A stretch of 64,000 bases of DNA from [Clostridium] asparagiforme DSM 15981 (lineage in GTDB: Bacteria > Bacillota > Clostridia > Lachnospirales > Lachnospiraceae), in contig CP102272.1 in the NCBI GenBank assembly GCA_025149125.1, positions 248,001-312,000 on the forward strand, given 5' to 3'. The stretch's first letter is position 1, and the number at the start of each line of letters is the position of its first letter. A program made the translations under genes and the position numbers. The notes under the pieces are model-generated. The model saw only the letters and a list, made by a program, of their open reading frames with translations. It did no database searches and was not told the DNA's origin. Below are positions 9,938 through 16,909 of the stretch, piece by piece.

Positions 9938-9966
9938 TTTACATAAAATGCGACCTATGATATAAT
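9938..9966 (+). promoter_or_regulatory. Sigma-A-type promoter before the rhomboid gene
   Basis: TTTACA (9938-9943) and a perfect TATAAT (9961-9966) are separated by 17 bases in an AT-rich gap after the tad operon. Transcription would begin near 9973 and leave a leader of about 125 nt before the rhomboid GTG. The rest of the 243-bp gap shows no gene. Confidence 0.75.
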
Positions 9967-10096
9967 AAAAAATTATGGAACAATAAGTTGGTTACATGGA
10001 GCTTCTCCCGAAAACAGGAAAGATTATGTTGTGACCTCTTAACAGTTGGAAAGTTTTATGATAATATAAAAACAATTTGGAATGCGAGGATGAGAT

Positions 10097-10708
10097 GTGA
10101 GGGTTTATGGCCGGAATACTGCCTATGTGAATACGGCAATTATTATCATAAATGTTCTGTGTTTCCTGTATCTGGAATTACAGGGCTCTACGGAAAATGC
10201 GGGGTTCATGCTGGCACACGGTGCCATGTTTGCACCCCTTGTCGTGGACCACGGCCAGTATTACCGTCTGGTCACATCTGTTTTTATGCATTTCGGCGTT
10301 AGTCACCTGTTGAATAATATGCTGGTATTGTTTGTACTTGGGGACAATCTGGAGCGGGCCCTGGGACATGTAAAATATCTGATTTTCTACCTGCTCTGTG
10401 GAGTCGGAGCAAACCTTGTTTCTATGACCGTCAATCTTATGACGGGCAGCCTGTCAGTGGGAGCAGGCGCCTCGGGGGCAATCTTCGGGGTGGTCGGGGG
10501 GCTGGTGTATGCGGTCGGAGTGAATCGGGGGAGACTTGAAGACCTGACCAGCCGGCAGTTGGGCGTTATGATTCTGCTCACACTGTACCACGGATTCACC
10601 AGTATGAATATCGATAACGCAGCGCACATCGGTGGGCTGGCGGCCGGTATTTTACTAGGTATCTTATTATATCGGAAACCCAGGCGTTACACGGGCTACG
10701 GTATATGA
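10097..10708 (+). CDS. Rhomboid family intramembrane serine protease
   Basis: A 203-residue polytopic protein with six predicted membrane segments. The rhomboid catalytic dyad is visible: Ser126 in GAGASGAIFG and His177 in NAAHIGG; H70 with N73-N74 in HFGVSHLLNNM forms the usual oxyanion-side motif. It should cleave membrane-anchored substrates within the bilayer; the substrate is unknown. A GTG start at 10097 is preceded by GAGG at 7-8 bases; an ATG two bases earlier hits a stop at once. It is a stand-alone gene or first of a unit with the HIT gene 52 bp downstream. Confidence 0.93.
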   Translation: MRVYGRNTAYVNTAIIIINVLCFLYLELQGSTENAGFMLAHGAMFAPLVVDHGQYYRLVTSVFMHFGVSHLLNNMLVLFVLGDNLERALGHVKYLIFYLLCGVGANLVSMTVNLMTGSLSVGAGASGAIFGVVGGLVYAVGVNRGRLEDLTSRQLGVMILLTLYHGFTSMNIDNAAHIGGLAAGILLGILLYRKPRRYTGYGI

Positions 10709-10760
10709 AGATAAAAAACCTACATGCCATCGTGCAGGGGAAGAAAAGGAGGAGATTAAC

Positions 10761-11177
10761 ATGGTGGATGAATCGTGCATATTTTGCAAAATAGCCAATG
10801 GCGAGATTCCATCGTCCACACTATACGAAGACAGCGATTTTCGTGTAATACTGGACCTGGGGCCTGCGTCAAAAGGCCATGCCCTGATTCTGCCAAAAAG
10901 TCATTTTAAGGATGTGTGTGAACTGGATGCAACAATAGCGGCAAAGGTACTACCGCTCGGAGCCAGGATTGGCACTGCGATGAAAAAATCGCTGGGCTGC
11001 GCAGGTTTTAACCTGGTTCAGAACAACGGTGAAGCGGCTGGACAAACAGTATTCCATTTCCACGTACACGTGATTCCGCGCTATGAAGGCGGACCTGCGA
11101 TTGCTGGCTGGACACCAGGACAAGCATCGCCGGAAGAATTAGCTGAGACGGCAGAGCTGATAAAGAACAGCCTGTGA
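10761..11177 (+). CDS. HIT family nucleotide hydrolase/transferase
   Basis: A 138-residue cytosolic protein with the full histidine triad at residues 99-103 (FHFHVHVIP), preceded by the family N-terminus CIFCKIANGEIPS. The Cys pair at 6 and 9 and a later Cys and His resemble the zinc-binding form of Hint-like proteins. It is expected to hydrolyse nucleoside phosphoramidates or similar adenylated molecules; the physiological substrate is unknown. AAAGGAGGAG precedes the ATG. Confidence 0.95.
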   Translation: MVDESCIFCKIANGEIPSSTLYEDSDFRVILDLGPASKGHALILPKSHFKDVCELDATIAAKVLPLGARIGTAMKKSLGCAGFNLVQNNGEAAGQTVFHFHVHVIPRYEGGPAIAGWTPGQASPEELAETAELIKNSL

Positions 11178-11220
11178 CAGAGTCCGGCACAGGACTTAAA
11201 ATTGAACGGTGGGCAGGAGA

Positions 11221-11766
11221 ATGGATTTCGAAGACAAGATGCATAGACAACAGTTTGAAGAGATGTACAATCAGTATCAGACACCCTTAAGGAAGCTCGC
11301 ATATCGGTACAATGTGCCGGTTGATGACATCGAAGATATGGTACACGATACATTTCTCTCATACGCGCGTTCCGATTATTCGCTGGAATTGCCGCCGGAT
11401 GAGATGCGCAAACTGTTGAGCAGAATACTGAAGAATCGCTGCATTGATTTTCATCGCAGCGCAAAACGGCGTAATTGTTACAGTATCGATGATGACGGAT
11501 ACTACAGAGAAGAAATATTTGTTAATGAAAAGGAAGAACCCCTGATCGATGGGATTATCAGCAAAGAAAAGTGCCGTGCACTTATGAACGAGCTTGAAAA
11601 TCTTCCGATGAACTGGCGGGAAGTCGCCAAGTTGAAACTGATTGAAGGCCGGCCAACCGATGAAGTATGCCGCCTCCTGAATATTTCAGAGAAGGCGTGT
11701 TACTCCAGGGTCAGCCGCATCCGCAAATACCTTCAAAAGCTGGTTAAGGACGAAAATTGGCCGTAA
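11221..11766 (+). CDS. Sigma-70 family (ECF-type) RNA polymerase sigma factor
   Basis: About 181 residues with the two-domain ECF layout: sigma2 (EEMYNQYQTPLRKLAYRYNV through DIEDMVHDTFLSYAR and the ILKNRCIDFHRSAKRR DNA-melting end) and sigma4 (ENLPMNWREVAKLKLIEG then a helix-turn-helix, TDEVCRLLNISEKACYSRVSR). It should direct RNA polymerase to a specific set of promoters. The start is uncertain: the ATG at 11221 has AGGAG only one base away, a GTG at 11209 is in frame but has no ribosome site, and an ATG at 11239 is possible. The probable anti-sigma gene at 13006 lies beyond the oppositely oriented murG. Confidence 0.88.
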   Translation: MDFEDKMHRQQFEEMYNQYQTPLRKLAYRYNVPVDDIEDMVHDTFLSYARSDYSLELPPDEMRKLLSRILKNRCIDFHRSAKRRNCYSIDDDGYYREEIFVNEKEEPLIDGIISKEKCRALMNELENLPMNWREVAKLKLIEGRPTDEVCRLLNISEKACYSRVSRIRKYLQKLVKDENWP

Positions 11767-11791
11767 ACATTGCTGCGCAGGCAGTTTCAAA

Positions 11792-12865
11792 TTATTTCTG
11801 AGAGCCTGCGCAGCTTTCAATCAGCGAGATTACGGTGTCCACCGCATTGCTCAGCCTGCTTTGTTCCATGGCTGAGATATAGGCAGAACGCTCCTTGTAC
11901 AGCGAGGTAATTGCCTCGTACAGGGAATCCTCGGTGATCATTTCCTCTTCCAGCACTTTGCTGAAGCCCTGTTTGGCAAAGGAGTTGGCGTTGAGAATCT
12001 GGTCTCCGCGGCTGGCGGCTGCGGACAGCGGAATCAGCAGATTGGGCTTGCGCAGGGCCAGAATCTCACAGATGGAGTTTGCTCCGGCTCTGGAGACGAT
12101 CAGGTCCGCAGCGGCGAAGAGATGCTTCAGCGGCGCATCCACATATTCATACTGTACATATCCGGCGGTTCCAATCAGGCTTTCGTCCAGATTGCCTTTT
12201 CCGCAGATATGTATCATCTGGAAATCGGGCAGCAGCCGGGGCAGGATTTTGCGCACGGCTGTGTTAACGGTAACAGATCCCAGGCTTCCGCCAATTACCA
12301 GAATGACCGGCTTGCCGGCGGAGAGATGGGTATAGGAAAGACCGGATAAGCGGTCGCCGCGGAGCAGCTCAGCGCGGATGGGAGAGCCGGTGAGTACGGC
12401 CTTGTCCGCAGGCAGATATTTTAAGGTCTCGGGGAAATTACAGCAGACCTTTGCGGCGGACGGGATGCAGATTTTGTTTGCCAGTCCCGGCGTCATGTCG
12501 GACTCATGGATGATCACCGGCACCTTATGGTGCTTGGCGGCCAATACTACCGGCACGGACACAAAACCGCCTTTGGAGAATACCACGTCCGGTTTGTAGC
12601 GTTTTACAAGCTTCATCGCCTCAGCGTAGCCTTTCAGCACCCGGAACGGATCGGTGAAGTTTTTTATATCAAAATAACGGCGGAGTTTTCCTGAGGAAAT
12701 GCCGTCGTAGGGAACGCCGGCGTCTTCGATCAGCTTGCGCTCGATGCCCTGGTAGGAACCGATGTAGTGGATTTCATAGCCGAGATCCCGAAGGGTTGGA
12801 ATCAGGGCCAAATTGGGTGTCACATGACCAGCGGTACCTCCGCCAGTCAATATAATTTTTTTCAT
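11792..12865 (-). CDS. murG: MurG, lipid II-forming GlcNAc transferase
   Basis: A 357-residue GT28 glycosyltransferase that adds GlcNAc from UDP-GlcNAc to undecaprenyl-pyrophosphoryl-MurNAc-pentapeptide, giving lipid II at the inner face of the membrane. The N-terminal glycine loop ILTGGGTAGHVTPNLA, GKLRRYFD, SKGGFVSVPVVLAA, IHESDMTPGLANK, a second glycine loop GGSLGS and the UDP-binding ADLIVSRAGANSICEI are all visible. AGGAGG precedes the start. It sits alone rather than in a dcw cluster and converges with the sigma gene, their 3' ends being 25 bases apart. Confidence 0.96.
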   Translation of the reverse strand: MKKIILTGGGTAGHVTPNLALIPTLRDLGYEIHYIGSYQGIERKLIEDAGVPYDGISSGKLRRYFDIKNFTDPFRVLKGYAEAMKLVKRYKPDVVFSKGGFVSVPVVLAAKHHKVPVIIHESDMTPGLANKICIPSAAKVCCNFPETLKYLPADKAVLTGSPIRAELLRGDRLSGLSYTHLSAGKPVILVIGGSLGSVTVNTAVRKILPRLLPDFQMIHICGKGNLDESLIGTAGYVQYEYVDAPLKHLFAAADLIVSRAGANSICEILALRKPNLLIPLSAAASRGDQILNANSFAKQGFSKVLEEEMITEDSLYEAITSLYKERSAYISAMEQSRLSNAVDTVISLIESCAGSQK

Positions 12866-12925
12866 AAAAACCTCCTGAAAAATTTACATGGAGAGGGGAA
12901 AAACTATTTTCCATGCGTTATATTA

Positions 12926-12956
12926 TTATAGTAAGCGGAAAATATAAAAAGTCAAC
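12926..12956 (-). promoter_or_regulatory. Probable murG promoter
   Basis: On the minus strand TTGACT (12956-12951) lies upstream of an AT-rich stretch offering TATAAT (12931-12926, spacing 19) or TACTAT (12934-12929, spacing 16). Either could serve as the -10 box. Confidence 0.45.
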
Positions 12957-13005
12957 CCTAAAGCAAGAGGGAAGTTAAGGAGAATTTTATTGACAGAGGT
13001 GCCCA

Positions 13006-13836
13006 GTGGAAGATAAAAGAAAAGATATGATTGAGGACAATGAAATTGACCATCTCTTACAGCAGCTGTACGGATTTTCGGACGAGCAGCTGTTGAGAGA
13101 CTTCAAGGAGATGGAAGCGGACAACACGCCCCGACCCGAGTTGGAGCCTTTCCCGGACGAGTTTGACCGGATCTGGGAGGACATCCAGGCGGAACGAGCA
13201 GCCAGACTTGCAGAGGAAGGAAAGGAGGTCCAGCCCAAAGAAGCCGCGACCGTAACCCAGATGCCGCGCAGAAGAAAATTGAAGTGGAAGAGGTTGGCAG
13301 CCGTGGGGCTGGCGGCCTGTTTTTTGACGTTGGGATTTTGTTTTGTGGCGGTGGGGAAGAAATCGTATTTTTTCCGGGAGCGGAATAGAGCAGATAATTC
13401 TTTGATTTTTAACAACGACAGTTTAAATTATGTAAATGATAGCGAAGAAGAAGCCTATGCAATGATTGAAAGAAGCCTAGGAATAAAGCCGTTAAAATTG
13501 AATTATAAGCCAAATGATTTTATTTTTAAGGATATGGAAATTAAAAATGATAAAGCAATTATGCAATTTTCACTTAACGATAATATTGTTTATTTTGTGC
13601 AGGCAAAACGATTAAAAGAGTCTTCAGATGGTTATAAGTCAGATGGGGTAGCATTGTCAACAGTAACCAATAAATGGTTGAATGAAGAGTTAGTAATAAA
13701 TAGAGAAAAATTAGAAGAGGGTAAGGGAAAGCCAGCGTTAGAGGTACAGTTCCAATATAAGGAAATGTACTGCTGGTTATTTGGAATAATGGAACAGAGT
13801 GATTTTGAAAAAATTGTAGAGACAATTTCGTACTAA
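13006..13836 (+). CDS. Probable membrane anti-sigma factor with AT-rich sensor half
   Basis: 276 residues: an acidic cytosolic region (1-90) rich in short helices, a basic flank, one membrane segment (about 97-117), and an external domain of about 155 residues. This is the topology of anti-sigma factors and of DUF4367-like sensor proteins, and the gene is close to an ECF sigma gene, but no zinc-binding motif is seen and the role is inferred. The GTG start at 13006 has GAGG six bases upstream. The base composition changes inside the gene: 36 of 60 bases at 13141-13200 are G or C, but only 51 of 180 at 13441-13620. The external domain therefore looks replaced or acquired. Seven bases separate its stop from the next frame. 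Confidence 0.6.
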   Translation: MEDKRKDMIEDNEIDHLLQQLYGFSDEQLLRDFKEMEADNTPRPELEPFPDEFDRIWEDIQAERAARLAEEGKEVQPKEAATVTQMPRRRKLKWKRLAAVGLAACFLTLGFCFVAVGKKSYFFRERNRADNSLIFNNDSLNYVNDSEEEAYAMIERSLGIKPLKLNYKPNDFIFKDMEIKNDKAIMQFSLNDNIVYFVQAKRLKESSDGYKSDGVALSTVTNKWLNEELVINREKLEEGKGKPALEVQFQYKEMYCWLFGIMEQSDFEKIVETISY

Positions 13837-13857
13837 AGAAAAATGAAGGAGTGTGCG

Positions 13858-14367
13858 ATGAAAAAGATATTAAGGACATTGATGATTACATGTTTATTTG
13901 TAATTTTATTGGGGACGTCAGTTTATGCTAATGGTTCTAATCCTTATTTAGCTCCGGTTTATACCCAATCGGAATTACTCCCGGATCATATCAAATCATC
14001 TAAGGTTCGCGAAACGAGTAAATTAAGGGGAGAATATTTTGGAGTTGCAGAATTAGAAATTATTAATGAAAATGGCAAAATTGGTGTTTCTGCGAGAGCA
14101 TATATGAAGAAGCCTGTAGATGAAGTAAATATGTTGATTTATTTAGATCAGTTGAATGAAAAGGGCCAATGGGTCCAGGTAGCCAATTACAGCTTTGACT
14201 TTTATGCCAAGGATTATCCAGATGGTCTGCTTACACCTGGAACAGACTTTATTGTTACTGATCAGCCGTCGGGATATTATTATAGGCTTAGGGGACAATA
14301 CCTGGCATTTTTAGATGGTGGTATGGAAGGCTTCGGCCCCGTAACCGATGGTGTATTCATCGAATAA
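13858..14367 (+). CDS. Small secreted protein (DUF6147-like)
   Basis: 169 residues. It begins with a clear signal peptide (MKKILRTLMITCLFVILLGT, probable cleavage after SVYA at 24) and continues as a soluble domain without further membrane segments. It resembles the DUF6147 group of clostridial exported proteins; no enzymatic motif is visible. The ATG at 13858 has AAGGAG six bases upstream. It is AT-rich like the 3' half of the preceding gene and is probably co-transcribed with it, so it may belong to the same stress or envelope response. Confidence 0.75.
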   Translation: MKKILRTLMITCLFVILLGTSVYANGSNPYLAPVYTQSELLPDHIKSSKVRETSKLRGEYFGVAELEIINENGKIGVSARAYMKKPVDEVNMLIYLDQLNEKGQWVQVANYSFDFYAKDYPDGLLTPGTDFIVTDQPSGYYYRLRGQYLAFLDGGMEGFGPVTDGVFIE

Positions 14368-14379
14368 TCTCACCCCCTT

Positions 14380-14425
14380 AAAAAAGAGGCAGGTTTCCCG
14401 CTCCTCGCGGTCCCCTGCCTCTTTT
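14380..14425 (+). terminator. Rho-independent terminator
   Basis: AAAAAAGAGGCAGG pairs with CCTGCCTCTTTT across a short GC-rich loop and ends in T residues. It closes the 13006-14367 unit and, being A-rich on the other side, can also stop the reverse-strand TSCPD gene. Confidence 0.9.
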
Positions 14426-14461
14426 CACATCTTACATCACATCTCACACACCACGCTAACC

Positions 14462-14704
14462 TCAAATCCCCTTAAACTGTTTCAGCGCCCGAGCCAGCTG
14501 ATCGGGGCAGGAGGTGGGGCGGGGGCCGCATTGGATGCCGTCCAGGCGGCGGATGGCTTCGTCCACTTCCATTCCCTCTACCAGACGGGCCACGCCCTGG
14601 GTGTTGCCTGCGCAGCCGCCGACGAACTGTACGTTTGTCAATTTATTATCCTGCACATCAAAGGTGATCTCCTGAGAGCAGACTCCCTTAGTTTTGTATC
14701 GCAT
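14462..14704 (-). CDS. TSCPD domain protein (TIGR03905-like)
   Basis: An 80-residue protein with the conserved pattern of the small TSCPD family: ITFDVQDNKLTNVQFVGGC, then GNTQGVARLVEG, C at 59 in IQCGPRPTSCPDQLARAL. The conserved cysteines suggest metal or redox chemistry, and the domain also occurs at the end of some ribonucleotide reductases; the function of the stand-alone form is not known. TTAGGAGG precedes the start on the minus strand, and a near-consensus promoter lies upstream. Confidence 0.93.
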   Translation of the reverse strand: MRYKTKGVCSQEITFDVQDNKLTNVQFVGGCAGNTQGVARLVEGMEVDEAIRRLDGIQCGPRPTSCPDQLARALKQFKGI

Positions 14705-14738
14705 ATGTTATGCCTCCTAAAAAATATGTTCATGATCG

Positions 14739-14768
14739 ATTATATTCGCGAACCAGGGGAAATGTCAA
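14739..14768 (-). promoter_or_regulatory. Promoter of the TSCPD gene
   Basis: On the minus strand a perfect TTGACA (14768-14763) and a perfect TATAAT (14744-14739) are 18 bases apart, placing the start of transcription about 25 bases before the ATG. Confidence 0.8.
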
Positions 14769-14825
14769 GCAAGTTTACACCGGAACAAGCCCGGACAGGC
14801 AGAAAACTTTAAAATAGATTTGTCC

Positions 14826-14853
14826 TTGCAAACTTTTTTCATTCCGCTATAAT
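14826..14853 (+). promoter_or_regulatory. Promoter of the MTA/SAH nucleosidase gene
   Basis: TTGCAA (14826-14831) and TATAAT (14848-14853), spacing 16, lie 46 bases before the nucleosidase ATG. Confidence 0.75.
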
Positions 14854-14899
14854 ATAGATTAGCTGAAAACAAGAAATGATCATTACAAGGAGGCAAGGA

Positions 14900-15592
14900 A
14901 TGCTGGGAATTATTGGGGCTATGGATGAGGAAGTGGCCAAGATTAAAGAGATGCTCACCGATGTGCGGGTGGAGACAACCGCGGGAATGGACTTTTATAT
15001 AGGAAAGCTGGCGGACAAGGACGTGGTTGTGGTCCGCTCTGGAATCGGGAAGGTAAACGCCGCGATGTGCACCCAGGTGTTGGCGGACAAGTACCATGTC
15101 AGCGGAATCATCAATTCCGGCATCGCCGGTTCCCTGAAAGCGCAGATCGATATCGGCGACATTGTGCTCTCCAGCGATGCGCTGCAGCACGATATGGACG
15201 CCACCGGGTTCGGCTATGCGGTAGGCCAGATCCCCAGAGTGGACACCCTGGCGTTTGCGGCGGATGAGGCGTTGATCGAGTTGGCAAAGAGCTGCTGCGA
15301 GGACGTGAATCCTGATATCAATACCCATGTGGGGCGGGTGGTCAGCGGCGACCAGTTCATTTCCGACCATGGAAAGAAGGAATGGCTGGTCAACACATTT
15401 GACGGCTACTGCACGGAGATGGAGGGGGCTGCGATTGCCCAGGCTTCCTATTTAAATGGAATTCCCTTTCTGATTGTCCGGGCGATCTCGGACAAGGCGG
15501 ACAACAGCGCCAATATGGATTACGAGACCTTTGAGGCCCAGGCAATTACACACACGGTAAATCTGATGACGGAAATTATCCGCCGCTACTAA
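14900..15592 (+). CDS. mtnN: 5'-methylthioadenosine/S-adenosylhomocysteine nucleosidase
   Basis: A 230-residue cytosolic enzyme that cleaves adenine from methylthioadenosine and S-adenosylhomocysteine in methionine salvage and autoinducer-2 precursor formation. Family motifs are present: MLGIIGAMDEEV at the N-terminus, GIGKVNAA, NSGIAGSL, GDQF near 152-155, the substrate-binding EMEGAAIAQ at about 173-181 and the catalytic Asp in ISDKAD (about 196-201). AAGGAGG precedes the ATG at 14900; an ATG at 14876 in frame lacks a ribosome site. It is monocistronic, with its own promoter and terminator. Confidence 0.96.
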   Translation: MLGIIGAMDEEVAKIKEMLTDVRVETTAGMDFYIGKLADKDVVVVRSGIGKVNAAMCTQVLADKYHVSGIINSGIAGSLKAQIDIGDIVLSSDALQHDMDATGFGYAVGQIPRVDTLAFAADEALIELAKSCCEDVNPDINTHVGRVVSGDQFISDHGKKEWLVNTFDGYCTEMEGAAIAQASYLNGIPFLIVRAISDKADNSANMDYETFEAQAITHTVNLMTEIIRRY

Positions 15593-15603
15593 CACAAAAT
15601 AGA

Positions 15604-15658
15604 ATGGGTATTGCAAATTTTTGCTTTGGCTGGGCGGTTTGCAATGCCCAATTTTTTT
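15604..15658 (+). terminator. Rho-independent terminator after mtnN
   Basis: ATGGGTATTGCAAA (15604-15617) pairs with TTTGCAATGCCCA (15638-15650), with one mismatch, followed by a run of seven T. Confidence 0.85.
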
Positions 15659-15712
15659 AAAAGACAATCTTTTACCCCCCTCAGAGTGTAGCAAAATAAT
15701 GCCGCGTTGGAA

Positions 15713-15741
15713 TTGAAACTAAAAAGTTATCATGATAAAAT
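15713..15741 (+). promoter_or_regulatory. Probable promoter of the first DeoR gene
   Basis: TTGAAA (15713-15718) and TAAAAT (15736-15741), spacing 17. This gives a long leader (about 210 nt) that carries the two small palindromes. Confidence 0.55.
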
Positions 15742-15957
15742 ATCAATGTGGACAGAATTGCAGAAAAAGTCCTCGGATATGTGGAAAACTGCAAAACCCG
15801 AACAAAATAGCTTTATTTTGTAAAGTGAAATTTTGATATTAAAAGGATAACGGGACTTTGGACTTAAGAAAAAAAGTTTCTAAAAAACTTTTTTGGGGAA
15901 ATGAGTTGTAATAAATGTGGAATTTGGGGAAAGTCTCAAACGGTGGGGGAATATATT

Positions 15958-16740
15958 ATGCATAGTAAACGCCAAAATGAAATGATCCGCTATTTATCGG
16001 AGACACGATTTGCCAGGATCGAGCAGCTGGCAGAGTTGTATCATGTATCCATGGAGACCATCCGCAGGGATTTGCTGGAGCTGGAGAAGGATTCAGCGGT
16101 CAAGCGGGTACGGGGAGGGGTTGTGTATAACAGCCTGCGCGCGCAGGAGGTGGAATATGAAAAGCGGATGGAAAACAACCAGATTGAGAAGCATGCCATT
16201 GCCAAGCTGGCGGCCGGGTATATAAACGATGGGGATGCGATTGTGCTGAACAACGGCACCGCTACGCTGGAACTGGCCCGCAGGCTTGCGGAAATGCGCA
16301 AACAGCTGACAGTTGTTACCAATTCACCCAATATTGCGCTGGTGCTCAATGAAAATAAAGGCATCAGCGTGTATCTGACCTCAGGATATTTGAGAAAACA
16401 CAATAAAAGTCTGGTGGGAAGCCTGTGCAGCGATTGTCTGGACAATTTCAAAGTGGATAAGGCGCTTGTCAATATTGATGGGATTTCCATTGAGGACGGG
16501 GTCACTCAGTATAATACCGAGGAGGCCGCTGTGGTGCGGAAAATGCTGGACATTGGCCACACAAAGATTGTTTTGTGCGAGTACAGCAAATTCAATGAGG
16601 TCGCTTTTAACCGGGTTTGTCCGGCGGAATATATCGACTGCATTTTTACGGATTGGAATATTTCTCCCAAGGAGGTAAAAAGTTGGGGAGATATCAACAT
16701 CAAGGTGATGGTTGCACCTGAGAGTGTGAATTCCAAATAG
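15958..16740 (+). CDS. DeoR/GlpR family transcriptional regulator, left flank of the catabolic island
   Basis: 260 residues. The N-terminal DeoR helix-turn-helix is clear (FARIEQLAELYHVSMETIRRDL then LEKDSAVKRVRGG), followed by the DeoR effector domain with the sugar-phosphate-sensor pattern NNGTATLELARRL and VTNSPNIA. ATG at 15958 was chosen because GGGGGA lies eight bases upstream. It is a close paralogue of the gene at 25685; the two share most of their residues in both domains. By position it is expected to control the hydrolase/transporter operon that starts at 16910. The effector is unknown; DeoR proteins usually respond to phosphorylated sugars, but the cluster encodes no sugar kinase. 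Confidence 0.92.
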   Translation: MHSKRQNEMIRYLSETRFARIEQLAELYHVSMETIRRDLLELEKDSAVKRVRGGVVYNSLRAQEVEYEKRMENNQIEKHAIAKLAAGYINDGDAIVLNNGTATLELARRLAEMRKQLTVVTNSPNIALVLNENKGISVYLTSGYLRKHNKSLVGSLCSDCLDNFKVDKALVNIDGISIEDGVTQYNTEEAAVVRKMLDIGHTKIVLCEYSKFNEVAFNRVCPAEYIDCIFTDWNISPKEVKSWGDINIKVMVAPESVNSK

Positions 16741-16744
16741 GAAA

Positions 16745-16779
16745 AACAGGAAATGTGGAATTGACTTGGAATTCCTGTT
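16745..16779. promoter_or_regulatory. Inverted repeat, possible operator
   Basis: AACAGGAA (16745-16752) and TTCCTGTT (16772-16779) are perfect complements around a TTGACT that resembles a -35 box. It lies between the regulator and the operon it probably controls. Confidence 0.4.
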
Positions 16780-16821
16780 AAAACCACAAATGTTAGTTGT
16801 AAAATATAAATTAATGCCTAA

Positions 16822-16854
16822 AAAAGCTGTCAATTAGCCAAATTGACAGCTTTT
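16822..16854 (+). terminator. Strong hairpin between the DeoR gene and the hydrolase operon
   Basis: AAAAGCTGTCAATT (16822-16835) and AATTGACAGCTTTT (16841-16854) form a perfect 14-bp stem with a 5-base loop and a short T run. It ends the regulator transcript or acts as an attenuator, because only 55 bases remain before the next ATG and no good promoter is seen there. Confidence 0.8.
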
Positions 16855-16909
16855 ATTAGTTTTGCTAAGATGATATCAGAAAAAACAAAGAGGGTGTGGG
16901 GTTACGAAA

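Larger units (their letters stand above)
15593..15957 (+). other. 365-bp gap: terminator, promoter and small palindromes
   Basis: No gene is seen. It holds the mtnN terminator, a likely promoter for the first DeoR gene, a palindrome CAAAATA-gctt-TATTTTG near 15796-15813 that could be an operator, and an AT-rich hairpin AAAAAGTTT/AAACTTTTTT near 15872-15896 just before the DeoR start. Confidence 0.6.
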
